This document shows positions 1 through 10,068 of a DNA stretch of 40,000 nucleotides, piece after piece. A model generated the notes under the pieces. That model saw nothing but the letters and a program-made list of their open reading frames with translations. It was not told the DNA's origin and made no database searches. Position 1 is the first letter of the stretch, and the number at the start of each line of letters is the position of its first letter. Source of the DNA: Prorocentrum cordatum (lineage: Eukaryota > Sar > Dinophyceae > Prorocentrales > Prorocentraceae); the NCBI GenBank assembly GCA_963575745.1, contig CAUYUJ010001719.1, positions 37,501-77,500 on the forward strand, read 5' to 3'. The translations under genes and the position numbers were made by a program.

Positions 1-86
1 CCGAGACCTCTGAGCAGGCCTGCCTGCCCCCCCTCTCGCTCGCCCCCCCCCCCTCGCTCGCCGCCGAGCTGCAGCCAGAACGCGTA

Positions 87-271
87 CTGTCATCGGCCTG
101 ACCTAAGGAACGATAAATAAGGAACGAAGCCCCTTTTTATCCCAAGGAATAACGCATGAGGAACGATAAATAACAAATAACGCATAAGGAACTGTAAGTA
201 ACGCATGCAAGCCTAAGGAACGACCGAGCCCCTTTTGAAAAGTAAGTGTTCCTTATTCAAGCCGCTCACTG
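87..271. mobile_element. Family A MITE, copy 1
   Basis: Non-coding element of 185 bp. Its ends are imperfect inverted repeats (CTGTCATCGG...AAGGAAC at left, GTTCCTT...CACTG at right) and it is flanked by TA on both sides. CAGT-type ends plus a TA target resemble Tc1/mariner MITEs. The interior repeats TAAGGAACGATAAATAA-like motifs. Related copies lie at 17085, 30258 and 38558. No transposase is present. Confidence 0.7.
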
Positions 272-1199
272 TATTGAGGACGGGTGGCAAGGGCGCAAGA
301 CCCTTGCAGGCCCGCACTGGGATCTTTTGGGGCGGCGGGCGACCAGCGAAAGCGGCAAGGGACGGGCCGCGAAGGCAAGGCTTCAAGGGCACCCTGGATG
401 AAGGCGTGCGTCCTTGCTAGGCGCGTGAACTGTAGCTGACGACCTACCAAGCCTCCCCAACCCAGCCCGAAGCCCCAAACATCGGGTTGGGGGGGGTACG
501 GGTTCCGTGTGTTTGCTCAATGCACCCCGACGCCCCCGCCACTGGGATGGAGGGCGAATTGGGGCCCGCGGGTTGGGTTGGGGTAGTTTGGTGTAGTGAC
601 TAGTGGAGGGTGAGGAATTGCGTGAACATGCCTCGTCGGAGGTCCGCGCAGATTTCTTGGACGGGCAGCTCATCGAATCGAACCCAGCGTCGCGGCGAGG
701 GCCCTGGGCTGGCCAAGGCAGTGATGAGAGGATGATTGGCCGCTGTTCAGCAACTTCCTTCCCATTCGAATGGTTGTCCACCATGCAGGTCCTGGAGGTA
801 TCTGGGCATGTGCTCCGAGCCCCCATGGTAGACTCAGCGCTCTAGCCTGCAACAGCACGCGGTGGCGTTTGCCACCCGAGGCGGGGACGAGTTCCAACAG
901 GCGAAAGAAAATCGAGACTCGATTTGGCACACGTGAACCTGCAGGTGTATTCCTCCATACGCTAACAACTGATCGCGTGTACACATGCACCCTCTGCCTC
1001 GGGCACGCACACACACAAGCCTCCAGGCGCATACATGTCCTGCTGCTCCCATCCATGTGGCCCTGCCATTCGTTGGGGGGGACACATGTGACATAAACTG
1101 GCGTCTTTACTTGGCAAGGGGGCAAGGGCAACTCGCCACAACCATCCTTGACGTGTAAAACCACACCAACTCTGCGGTGGAATGCAGCACGATGCATTC
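272..1199. other. No recognisable gene
   Basis: Mostly unique sequence with G and C runs. Reading frames are open by chance on both strands, none with a convincing splice context or codon bias. Nothing is called. Confidence 0.5.
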
Positions 1200-1328
1200 T
1201 CACCACGCACCCCGTGATTTCTTCGAACACGTGCTATTATGCACCTCCACGCCGCAAGCACAAAACTCCGAACTCGAATCAAACCCCACACCCGGCCTGC
1301 AACGTGGATCCGGACACATGTTGGCAAC
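1200..1328 (-). CDS. Cys-rich C-terminal exon, hypothetical protein
   Basis: Candidate terminal exon of 42 codons plus TGA. Reading minus, a (TCC)n tract (1338-1368) is followed by CTCCAG|GTTGCC, a good polypyrimidine plus AG|G acceptor. The peptide has five cysteines in a compact pattern (MCPDPRCRPGVGF, then FCACGVEVHNSTC), suggesting a small disulfide or metal-binding tail. I recognise no family. Upstream exons are not identified. The cysteine count and acceptor support it, but length alone would not. Confidence 0.4.
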   Translation of the reverse strand, partial: VANMCPDPRCRPGVGFDSSSEFCACGVEVHNSTCSKKSRGAW

Positions 1329-1337
1329 CTGGAGCAT

Positions 1338-1433
1338 GGAGGAGGAGGAGGAGGAGGAGGAGGAGGAGGGCAACCCTGGAGCCCTGCCAACATGCGCCAG
1401 GCTTGCCCCAAACCTGGAGCCCTGCCAACATGC
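1338..1433. repeat. (GGA)n microsatellite and 38-bp direct repeat
   Basis: GGA repeats at 1338-1368 are followed by two copies of CCTGGAGCCCTGCCAACATG (1375 and 1413). Confidence 0.85.
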
Positions 1434-2029
1434 CCTGCCCCAGCTGTGCAGCCGAACGCTCTGGCTGGCTAGCGACGCACGTCGGTCCACGGACGCCAGT
1501 CCGCCGACCTCTGGGTGCGGCACTCTCGCTGTGCTCACCTCGATCTGAAGCTACACGTCCACAGCCAGCTACGCTGCACGCCTGATCGCCCACCCCATGC
1601 CTTGCGCTGATCTCCCCGCAGGCATCCCAACCTGTGACGGCATTCTTCAGAATGGTGAGACAGTGTTCCGAACATCCTGCGCGGCACGGTAGCGAATGTC
1701 CCGCATGCAGAGCGAGCATAGATAGCCATCTGGACGACAGTGAGGGCTGCAGAAGATCTGCGCCAGCATGTGGCCATCAACAGGCACGCATAACAACACA
1801 CGAACGCCACATTTGCCCTGAAACTGCAGCGGCAACACGCCACATGGGCACGAGCAACCTCTGCAAGCATGATACACATACGACGAAGCCAAGACATTGA
1901 CAGACCCTCCGTATCTGAACCCATGCGGTGCACTTCGAACTTCTGACCCGTCAAAAACCTTGGAGGCGCAGGGGGCGGCCACAAACTGCTGACGTGCTGA
2001 TGCTTCTGACGCTCCGCGGTCCATGACGT
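1434..2029. other. No recognisable gene
   Basis: Unique sequence of ordinary composition. Overlapping frames are open on both strands, but I see no exon with clear splice sites. Confidence 0.45.
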
Positions 2030-2185
2030 GACACTCCTGATGCTCCTGACGCCTCTGACGCTGCGTGGGGAGTCGGAGGGGGCGTCAGGAGCGTCAGGAG
2101 CGTCAAAGGGGCCAGCGTCGTCAGGAGCGAGAGGGGCGTCAAGAGCGTCAGCGTGGTCAGGGGCATCAGGAGCGTCCGGGAGCGG
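2030..2185. repeat. GCGTCAGGA array with an inverted half
   Basis: Short repeat of about 9-12 bp. The left third carries TCCTGACGC and TCCTGATGC; the rest carries GCGTCAGGA, so the unit switches strand near 2085. Open frames here are low-complexity by-products. Confidence 0.8.
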
Positions 2186-2389
2186 CCACCCCTCGCTGGG
2201 GGGGCTCAAGCCAAAGGCCTAGCACCATCTTCCTGCTCCTCCTCAATCTCTTTCCTCATGCAACAGCTCCGCCTCGCCTGACCACTAGACGTGTCGGTAG
2301 GGCGAGGAGGGCGTTTCGCCTAAGACTTCCTTCCTGCTTATACCCCGAAGCTTGCCATTTCCAACTGTTGCACGGTTGGAGGGGGGCGT

Positions 2390-3330
2390 GTTCAACATGT
2401 GGCCCTCGCCTTAGCGCCGCGCGCATTAGTCAACACATCTTCCAACAGCTACAATAATGGATGGGGCTGTGGTTTTCACACTATGCTTTCGCACTAGCGA
2501 GGCGCAATTTCGTCTTACATTGCTTTGACTTCTTACCCTGAGGGAGGGGGGTCGTTTTCACAACGTGGTTATCGCATTAACGCCGCGCGCAAGCGTCTTG
2601 TACAAAGTTTACACGATTGGGGGGTCAGCATGTGGTTTTCGCCTGAGCGCAGCGCGTGTCCACCTCGAACTGGTTTGAACAATTGCACGGGCGGATGGAT
2701 GTGTGTTCAGATCGCGGTTCTCGCCTGAGCGTCGCGCGCATTGATCTTCACAGCTTCCAGCAATTACGTGCCTGGGGGGGGGCAATATGTAGCTCCCACT
2801 GTAGCGCCGCGTGCATTCGTCTTAAAACTTCAAACACGGGGTGAGGAAAATTCTTGCTTTAAACGTGCTCCTGGCCGTAGTCGCGCACATGTGTCTTAAA
2901 CACTCCCAACTGCCAGCCGTTACATGGGTGGCGGGCGGTTCCTGTTCAAACGATGCCTCTCGCCGCCTCGCTGTGCACATCAGCCTTAAACGCGTCACTA
3001 TGTCTGCGGATGGAAGGCTGTTCAATTCCAACATAGCATGTTCGCTAGCGACTTCCTCCGTATTGATGTTCAGAATGGCACCAGGGAGTGTAAGGAAGCT
3101 CCTTGTCAAACTGATGTTTTCGCTTGACACTTGTATATTCGATGGTCACGCGAATACAACGATGGTATTTCTAGCGAAAGCGTCAATGCCACTCGAACTC
3201 GCCTGGTGATATATGCGCCTACCTCGTCACCGTCCGTATAGCTAGAAACACGGATGACAACCTATGTTTAAACCGTTGCTCTCGCAATCGAGTGTCGAAA
3301 CAACACTGGCAGCACTTATTTTCACTATGG
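2390..3330. repeat. Diverged tandem array, unit about 80 bp
   Basis: Motifs like TCGCCTTAGCGCCGCGCGCA followed by CGTCTTAAAC recur at about 2405, 2483, 2570, 2635, 2718, 2795, 2868 and 2958, with weaker copies to 3330. Units are well diverged and contain no sustained frame. Confidence 0.75.
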
Positions 3331-4199
3331 CAAGACAATGGTGCACTAGTTTTTCAACAAAAACACTTCCAGCAATGATAATCCATTTTTGTAGCGGCGT
3401 ATGAGGATGACTGGGGGCGGGTGGGCCTACGTATTGCAGCATGGTCGTTGCATCTTGGATGTACCCTGCTCGACGTCATCCTCCCCCGCTTTCTCCTGTA
3501 ATGGAACACCGTCGGCCCACTGGGCAGCAAAATGTCGTCGCCCTGCTCCCCCCCCCTTCTCATTCTCCTCATCGTCCCACATCCTCCTCCTCCTCGTGCT
3601 CCTGCTCCTCCTCCCCGTCTTCCGTCTCCCGTTCTACTCCTCCTCCAACCTGGGCCTCGCCCGCACTTAAGCGGGAACGTGTTCTCACAACGTCTCTTCG
3701 TCGTCGTCGTCTTCCTTCTCCTTCACATCCTCTTCCTCTCCCCCCGCACGTAAGTTTCATTTGGAAGTCAACTGATACGTGCTCCGAATCATTAATTATC
3801 CTTCTTACCCCCATTCCACCTCCTCCTCTTCAACCTTCTTCTCGTCCTCCGTCGTCCTGCTCCGCTTCCTCCTCTTCCTTCGAAGCAATTGCGGATATGA
3901 GAGGGGGAACGAAGAGGGAGGCGGATGAGGAACCGGAGGAGGGATAAGCGGAGGAGGAAACGGTTGTTGTTTTTTGTTCTCGCTAGCTTGTACGCTATGG
4001 TTCCTCGTCCGTGTGTCCGTCAGCCAGGCGCACAGCGGGCAGGTGCAGCATCGGGGCGCGGGGAGGGAGCAAGAACAGGACAAGGAGAGGCAAGACGTGT
4101 GCCAGGCGCAGCGGCAGGGTGCTCCAGTGAACGGTCGGCGCTCCCGTGGCGCGCGAACGACAAGGACAGCAGAAATCACACTCCCTCGAAACCCGACGA
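3331..4199. other. Pyrimidine/purine-rich stretch, no gene called
   Basis: CTC-rich at 3540-3760 and GAG/GGA-rich at 3890-3965. Frames here translate to low-complexity Ser/Pro or Arg/Glu and none is convincing. Confidence 0.45.
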
Positions 4200-4391
4200 C
4201 GGTGGTGGTCGTCGTCGTCGTCGTGGCCGTCGTCGTCGTCGTCGTCGTAGTTGTCGCCGTCGCCATCGCCGTCGTTGCCATCGCCGTCGTCGACGTCGAC
4301 GTCGCCGTCGCCGTCGCCGTCGCCGTGGCTCGTCGTCGTCGTCGCCGTCGCCGTCGCCGCCGCCGTCGCCGCCGCCGTCGCCGTCGCCGCC

Positions 4392-4445
<54 letters not shown>

Positions 4446-4557
4446 GGCGACAGCGCCGGCGCCGGCGCCATGGTGGGGGACCCGTCCCACTTCGAACGCC
4501 CCCTGCAATACAGGTGGGGGGATCCTGCGCGCGTCGTGTGTGGTGGTGGTGGTGGTG

Positions 4558-4591
<34 letters not shown>

Positions 4592-4664
4592 CCGTCGTCG
4601 TCGTAGTTGTCGCCGTCGCCACCGCCGTGGTCGCCATCGCCGTCGCCGTCGGCGTCGGCGTCGA

Positions 4665-4712
<48 letters not shown>

Positions 4713-4765
4713 GGTCACCGCCGCCGTCGTCGTCGTCGTCGCTGCCAGACGGCGACGGCGCCGGC
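4200..4765. repeat. (GTC)n/(GCC)n triplet microsatellites
   Basis: Imperfect GTC, GCC and GGC triplets at 4200-4475 and 4536-4765, separated by a unit of the array described next. Long Arg, Val and Ser frames arise only from the triplets. Confidence 0.9.
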
Positions 4766-5115
4766 GCCAGCGCTCGCCGTCGTCGATGGCAAGGGGGGGG
4801 GGGCCCTCCAGGTTTGACCCCCCCCCCGCAAGTTGATGGGGCCGCCCCCCCCCCCGGCTGGACCCCCCCTGGTTCGAACCCCGAGGTTCCCTTGGACAGA
4901 AGGGGGCCCCCCGTCCCTTCGAACTGCCCTACCTTTTGGGCCGGGGGGGGGGCACCCCCGGTTCGAACCCCCCCCCTGTAACTCAGGTGTGGGGGGGGGG
5001 CCTGTCCCCCCGTTCGAGCCCCGCCCCACCCTTGAAAGGCCCCGTCCCCCCCCCACCAGTGTCGAACCCCACATACTCCTTGCATCTCAGGGGATGCCCC
5101 CCCCCAGTTCGGCCC
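4480..5115. repeat. G/C-run tandem array with TTCGAACCC motif
   Basis: Units of about 40-60 bp carry GGTTCGAACCCC-like boxes (near 4870, 4966 and 5009, variants near 4483, 4918, 5061) between runs of 7-10 C or G. One unit is split off by the GTC microsatellite. The box resembles a tRNA T-arm or RNA polymerase III B box, but no cloverleaf surrounds it. Confidence 0.7.
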
Positions 5116-6450
5116 ACCCTTCAACGTCCACAGAGCGCGCTCTTCCGGTCATCGATAAGACTCTCCACATCGCTGTGCTGTGTTGGTGCTAATCCAATTC
5201 GCATTGCCATCCGGATTGTGGCCTTAAGGATAGCAGTTGCCATCCTTTTAAACTATCCATGCTTGAGAAAGTATGTGCGAGGCACAAGGCAAACCTCTTC
5301 TTTGTGGCAGATAAACATATCGATGCAACCATGTTCGCTGACTGGGCTTTTCTTGATTGAGCGCCGCCGCTGTATTTGCTTCGCCAATTTAGCGTGCGAG
5401 CCAAACCCATCAGGGAAACTGATCAATAATTCACGCAATCTAACTCTGCCGGAACAGAACCTCGATTCTGAGAACTGCCCGCTTCCCCACTGATGGGGAA
5501 GGGGGCTCCGCCGTGCTCGTACAGGCCGAGACGACAAGGTAGGAAGACGACGGATGGAACGATCGAGGAGGAGAAGCACCGAGTCTGGCCGCGCGTCCTA
5601 ACACTATGCCAGGGGCGGAAGGCCCGAGGCTGACCATCGATGAAAAATGCGCCCTGCTTCAAACAGGGGAAAAACATAAATCCAGAGTGCCACCGACCGA
5701 CTGACCTGCACTGGCTGACCGAAGTCCGAGCTCCGCGAGCCCGCGACGGATCGCACAGGTTTGATGGGTTGGCAGGCTAATCCTGCGGCAATTGCGCAGT
5801 ACTTTCCTCCTGCGATAGAGAAGCGGCCAACGACTCTGAAGTGTGTGAGCCGACTTTGGCCCTAAATGATCTGCGCTCGCATCGTCAATATGATCGGCCT
5901 TATGGTCGCTAGTATGTACCTGAGCAGTATGTTTCATACATGCTTCAACCGATGGAAAGATGTGAACGGCTTGGCAATCAAATTGCTTCCTAAGCCACGT
6001 GGGGTAACATAACATGTTCATTTGCAATATCCGCAGCAGGCTCAAACGAAAACGGCGCGATCTGATTCATACGAAGCAAGCTGGGCATACTGTGAATTGA
6101 TTGCCTGTCTTCGTCGGATGTGCAGACTCCTCTTAATATTGCGACGGGCGAAGAATACATGGAACATTCGTTTCAACTACGGCACTACACGAGGCGAGGG
6201 CCACTTACGGTGTAACGGAAGAAAGAGCTGGCACATGTCGGGGATGTGTCTGCGCTTGCCTCCTCCCTTGCCTGAGACGAGAAGCACGGGCATCAGTCTG
6301 CCCGGCGGCAGTTTCTGCCCTCCTGTCGGGTCGCCAACGCTTCGATTGTGCCCACAGGGACCAGGAGGGAGGAGGCGGAGGAAGGGCGAGGTGAAAAAGG
6401 AGGATTCCGATTCGGACTCGGAGCGATTGCGAAGCAATAGATGGGGAGGA
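5116..6450. other. Lower-GC unique stretch, no gene recognised
   Basis: Visibly lower in G+C and free of repeats. Minus frames at 5253-5579 (108 codons) and 5659-6045 (128 codons) are open, the latter with scattered Cys and His, but I can find no family or splice support. A short hairpin (CTTCCCCA-CTGA-TGGGGAAG) lies near 5481-5500. Confidence 0.45.
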
Positions 6451-6454
6451 TGGG

Positions 6455-6850
6455 GAGCAGGAGAGGAGGTACCGAGGAGGAGGGGCAGGAGGAGGAGGAG
6501 GAGGAGGTGAACAACCAGGAAAGGAGGAGGAAGCGAAGGAGGAGGAGGAGGAGGAGGAGGAGGAGGAGGAGGAGGAGGAGGAGGAGGAGGAGGAGGGAGG
6601 GGAAGGGGAGCAGGCGATGGGAGAGGAGCGAGCTCCAAAGCCCCCCCCCGTCGAAGGGAGGATTCATGGGAGGTCCTCCTCCTCCTCCTCCTCCTCCCCC
6701 TCTCTGCTCCTCCTCCTCCTCCTCCTCCTCCTCCTCCTCCTCCTCCTCCTGCTCCTCCTCCCCCTCCTGCTCCTCCTCCTCCGCCGTCCTCCGCCGTCCT
6801 CCGCCGTCCTCCGCCGTCCTCCGCCGTCCTCCTCCGCCTCCCCCCCCCTC
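6455..6850. repeat. Opposed (GGA)n and (TCC)n arrays
   Basis: GGA repeats (about 6470-6600) face TCC repeats (about 6675-6850) across a 70-bp spacer, so the transcript could fold back. The TCC half includes five TCCGCCG units. Confidence 0.9.
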
Positions 6851-6858
6851 CTCTGGAG

Positions 6859-6974
6859 GCGACGCCGCCGTCGAATCCCAGTCGCCGAGGGCCCCCCCGC
6901 GCCCCGCGGCGATCCCGCGGCGAGGGGCGGGGGGCACGGTCCGGAAGCGCTGCGCGAAGGCGCCCAGGGCCTCG
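6859..6974 (+). CDS. Candidate internal exon, hypothetical
   Basis: A strong polypyrimidine tract (TCC array and C run) ends in CTCTGGAG|GCGACG. The plus frame that follows uses G or C at nearly every third position. A GT donor is possible after GCCTCG. The antisense frame in the same island is also open and G/C-ending, so strand is not certain; the TCC tract upstream favours plus. Product unknown. Confidence 0.3.
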
Positions 6975-7059
6975 GTGCCCGTGGGCCTGGGCTCCACGCC
7001 GGGGGGCGGGCGGGGGCCTCCTGCTGCTGCCCGCCGTCCTCCGTCGCCCTCCTCCGCCA

Positions 7060-7275
7060 CCCTCCTCTTTCTCCTCCTCCTCCTGCTCCTCCTCCTCCGC
7101 CTCCTCCTCCTCTTCTTCTTCTTCTTATTATTATTGTTATTACTACTATTACTACTATTATTAATATTATTATCATTATTATTAGTATCCTTATTATCAT
7201 TCTCATCATCGTTATTATTACTATTATTAATATTATTATTATTATGACTACTACTATTATTATCATTCTTTGTAT
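7060..7275. repeat. TCC, TTC and ATT/ACT triplet microsatellites
   Basis: TCC passes into TTC and then ATT/ACT/ATC triplets. No coding signal. Confidence 0.9.
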
Positions 7276-7439
7276 GATTCGTACTCGTATTACTGCTATC
7301 GAAGACGCCTACGGCGAATCACCGCCGCCCCCTGCCTTCCTGGAAGCGCCTATGTAGCCGAACGTTGAGGCCAGACCTGCCAAGCTATCGGACCATGTGT
7401 TCCCCGAATCGGTTTGGAAAGCCTCCGGGGAACACGTGC

Positions 7440-8690
7440 GCATCTTGAAGGTCATCGTGGCCGCCTGGAGGGCATTTTGACCCTTTCGGGCCTTCTCGGA
7501 GGACATCTTGGAGGGCTCTTGGGCGGTCTTGGAGGCCATCTTGAGCGTCTTAAAAGCCTATTGGGCCGTTTTGGGGGCCTCTTGGGGCCGTCTTGGGCCT
7601 CTTGTGTGATTTTTGGGGGCACTTGGGCCGTCTCAGGCCGTCGGAAGCAGAACAAAAAGCAAATGCCACAATCCTTCAAAAATTCATGGGAAATCAATGA
7701 TTTTGGCCTTTTCGGGCCTTCCTGGAGAGGCCTCTTGGGCCGTCTTTGGTGGGCCCCTGGCCCGTCCGGCGCCGTCGGAAGCCGTTTGGGGGGCCTCTCG
7801 GAGCCGACTTGGGGTCCTCTTGGAATGCTCCAGGGCCGTCTTGGAGGCCATCTTGGGCGTCTTAAAAGCCTATTGGGCCGTCTTGGGGGCCTCTTGGGGC
7901 CGTCTTGGGGGCCTCTTGGGCCGTTCTGGGGCCATCTTGGAGGCATCTTGGGCAATCTTTGGGGGCCTCTTGGGCCGTCTTGGGTCGTCGGAAGGCCGAA
8001 AAGAAGCACATGTTAAAATCCTTCAAAAACCTAAGGAGAAGCAATGTTTTGGGCCTTTTCTGGCCTTCCTGGAGTCCCTCTTGGAGGCCTCTTGGGCCGT
8101 CTTGGGCCAGCTTCGAGCCAACTTCGGCCATCTTGGTGAGCTCCTGGCCCGTCTGACGCCGTCGGAAGCCGTTTGGGTGGCCTTTTCTGGGCCGACTTGG
8201 GGCACTCTTGGGGTGCTCCAGGGCCGTCTTAGAGGCCATCTTGGGCGTCTTCGAGGCCTCTTGGGCCGTCTTGGGGCCCTCTTGAGGCCGTCTTGAGGGG
8301 CCTCTTGGGCCGTCAGGGAACCATCTTGGAGGCCTCTTGGGCGATCTTGCGGCGACCTTGGGGGCCTCTTGGGCCGTCTTGGGCCGTCGGAAAGCCGAAA
8401 AGGCGCAAATGCCAGAATTCTTCAAAAACCCAAGGAAAAGCAATGATGTTCGCCGTTTCGGGCCTTCCTGGAGGACCTCTTGGAGGCCTCTTGGGCCGTC
8501 TTGAAGGCCTCTTGGGAGCCTCTTGGGAGCCTCTTGGGCCGTTTCGGGCCATCTTGAGGCCATCTTAGGCCGTCTTGGATGCATCTTTGGCCGTCTTGGA
8601 GGCATCTTGGGGCCATCTTAGCCGTCTTGGAAGCCATCTTGGCCGTCTTGGAAACCATCTTGGGCCATCTTGGAGCCGTCTGGAACGGAA
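7440..8690. repeat. CTTGGG array with higher-order units
   Basis: Short units of the type GGCCTCTTGGGCCGTCTTGG repeat for 1.25 kb. Three times the array is interrupted by a related non-array segment starting GCCGTCGGAA (about 7637, 7984, 8383) and containing CCTTCAAAAA and an A-rich stretch, giving higher-order units of about 350-400 bp. The unbroken frames on both strands, rich in Gly/Leu/Trp or Pro/Arg/Lys, are repeat by-products. Confidence 0.9.
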
Positions 8691-8791
8691 CAACCCTTTG
8701 CAACCAGCCGTCCTCCGCCGCCCTCCGCCGTCCTCCTCGTCCTCCTCCTGCCTCCATCCTCCTCCCACCTACTCCAAGTTTCGTAACACAA

Positions 8792-8840
8792 GGGAGGGGG
8801 GTCACAATACTCCAAGACAATAGCTTTAGACCCCCCTCCC
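8792..8840. repeat. Hairpin with 12-bp perfect arms
   Basis: GGGAGGGGGGTC at 8792-8803 pairs with GACCCCCCTCCC at 8829-8840 around a 25-base loop. Confidence 0.8.
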
Positions 8841-9064
8841 CCATGAGACCAACCGTGAATGGGCGGCCGTTTGTCCAGACCCCCCGGAATCTCCAAGACA
8901 ACTCCAAACAAGGCCCCCAACGAAAATCAGACCGCCTTCCATTTATCATGAAATCCGGACTGCCCTCCCATTCCCGGCCCCCACTATCCTCACCTCCCTC
9001 GTCCGCCCTCGTCATCTTCCTCCGCTCCTCCCTCTCCTCCTCATCTTCCCTGCTCTTCCTCCTC

Positions 9065-9195
9065 TTCTCTCCTCCGCCTGTCTCCTCCTCCTCCTCCTCC
9101 TCCTCCTCCTCCTCCGCCTCCTCCTCCTCCTCCTCCTCTCCTCCTCCTCCTCCTCCTCCTCCTCCCTCCTCCCCCTCCCCCTCCCCCCCCCCGTC
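9065..9195. repeat. (TCC)n microsatellite
   Basis: TCC/CTC repeats directly upstream of the plus-strand exon at 9257. They may act as its polypyrimidine tract. Confidence 0.85.
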
Positions 9196-9256
9196 GCTCC
9201 TCCCATCGCCCTGCCCCTGTCTGGGCCTCCTCCCTCCTCCTCCCGCTCTCTGCGAG

Positions 9257-9454
9257 GGCTCCGCGGGGCCACCCGAAGGGCCACGGCTTGGGCCGCGAAA
9301 TGACGCTGCCCGCGAGCTGGCCGGGGAGGGCCGCGGCGGGGCCGCCCTGCGGGGGCGACGCTCTGCGGCCACGACGGCAAGGGGCCACCTGCGCAGCACG
9401 TGCCGAAGCACGGCGAGGCCGCTCGAGACTCGGGCGCCCATCCACTGGAAATGA
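9257..9454 (+). CDS. Candidate C-terminal exon, hypothetical protein
   Basis: 65 codons plus TGA. The TCC array is followed by TCTCTGCGAG|GGCTCC, an acceptor. About four in five codons end in G or C in this frame, more than in the antisense frame. The peptide is rich in Ala, Arg and Gly and ends APIHWK. No domain is recognised. Upstream exons of the same gene were not identified. Confidence 0.4.
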   Translation, partial: GSAGPPEGPRLGPRNDAARELAGEGRGGAALRGRRSAATTARGHLRSTCRSTARPLETRAPIHWK

Positions 9455-9494
9455 TGGCCTGTTCGCTGTTCCTGTTCGCTCCTGCTGTTCCTTC

Positions 9495-9600
9495 GGCCTC
9501 CTCCTCCTCCTCCTGCCTCATGCGCCTCCTCCTCCTCCTTCTCCTCCTCCTCCTCTTCCTTCTCCTCCTCCTCCTCCACCACCTCCTCTTCCTCCTCGGT
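9495..9600. repeat. (TCC)n microsatellite
   Basis: Interrupted TCC/TTC repeats following the exon that ends at 9454. Confidence 0.85.
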
Positions 9601-10068
9601 CGGACGCCGGAGATGGTGCGCTCGAAGTGCGAGCACCCAAATGCGAGGAAACACAGTTTCGCTCACGACGCCAGCGCGACTCGCGCACTCGCCGGAGACT
9701 GCAGAATGTCCAATCGCGACTCGGCCCGGGGATGCACAACAATGAACATCGAACCTGGGGCGCACAAATCAGAGGCCCAAAGGTCTGCAAACTGAGTCCC
9801 AGTGAGACATAGTACTTCCGATAGTGAGTATCGGACCGAACAGAGATGGGCCCTGTGAGGGAGACAGTGAAGGATAAACGTGAGGTGCTCACAGGAGTAT
9901 TTCTTGATCTGGCTGCGAATACTCACGAATACTGTGCCATCTGCGCAAAGCCTCCTGCGCCCGCGCTCCGTGCAGCTCAGAGCAAGGGTGCTCAGGCCGA
10001 CGCGGCTGCCGCAAATCGGTCGGGACGTGCAGGGGAGGCTGGCGCAGCCCCAGTTCACAACGACTGCC
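9601..10068. other. No recognisable gene
   Basis: Unique sequence. A plus frame from 9846 is open for 162 codons but crosses the splice-consistent minus gene and family H element that follow, so it is treated as a shadow. A small hairpin (CCGATA-GTGAG-TATCGG) lies near 9818. Confidence 0.45.

Noticed and set aside
4860-5070. tRNA genes
   Set aside because: Only the T-arm-like box is present; no acceptor stem, anticodon arm or D arm can be drawn around any copy.
3805-5124. 439-codon minus frame and 303-codon plus frame
   Set aside because: Both run through triplet microsatellites (poly-Arg, poly-Asp, poly-Thr) and G/C runs. No codon or splice support.
7414-8605. Several 180-250-codon open frames on both strands
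   Set aside because: They are translations of the CTTGGG repeat; frames are open on opposite strands at once and consist of repeated Gly/Leu/Trp or Pro/Arg/Lys blocks.
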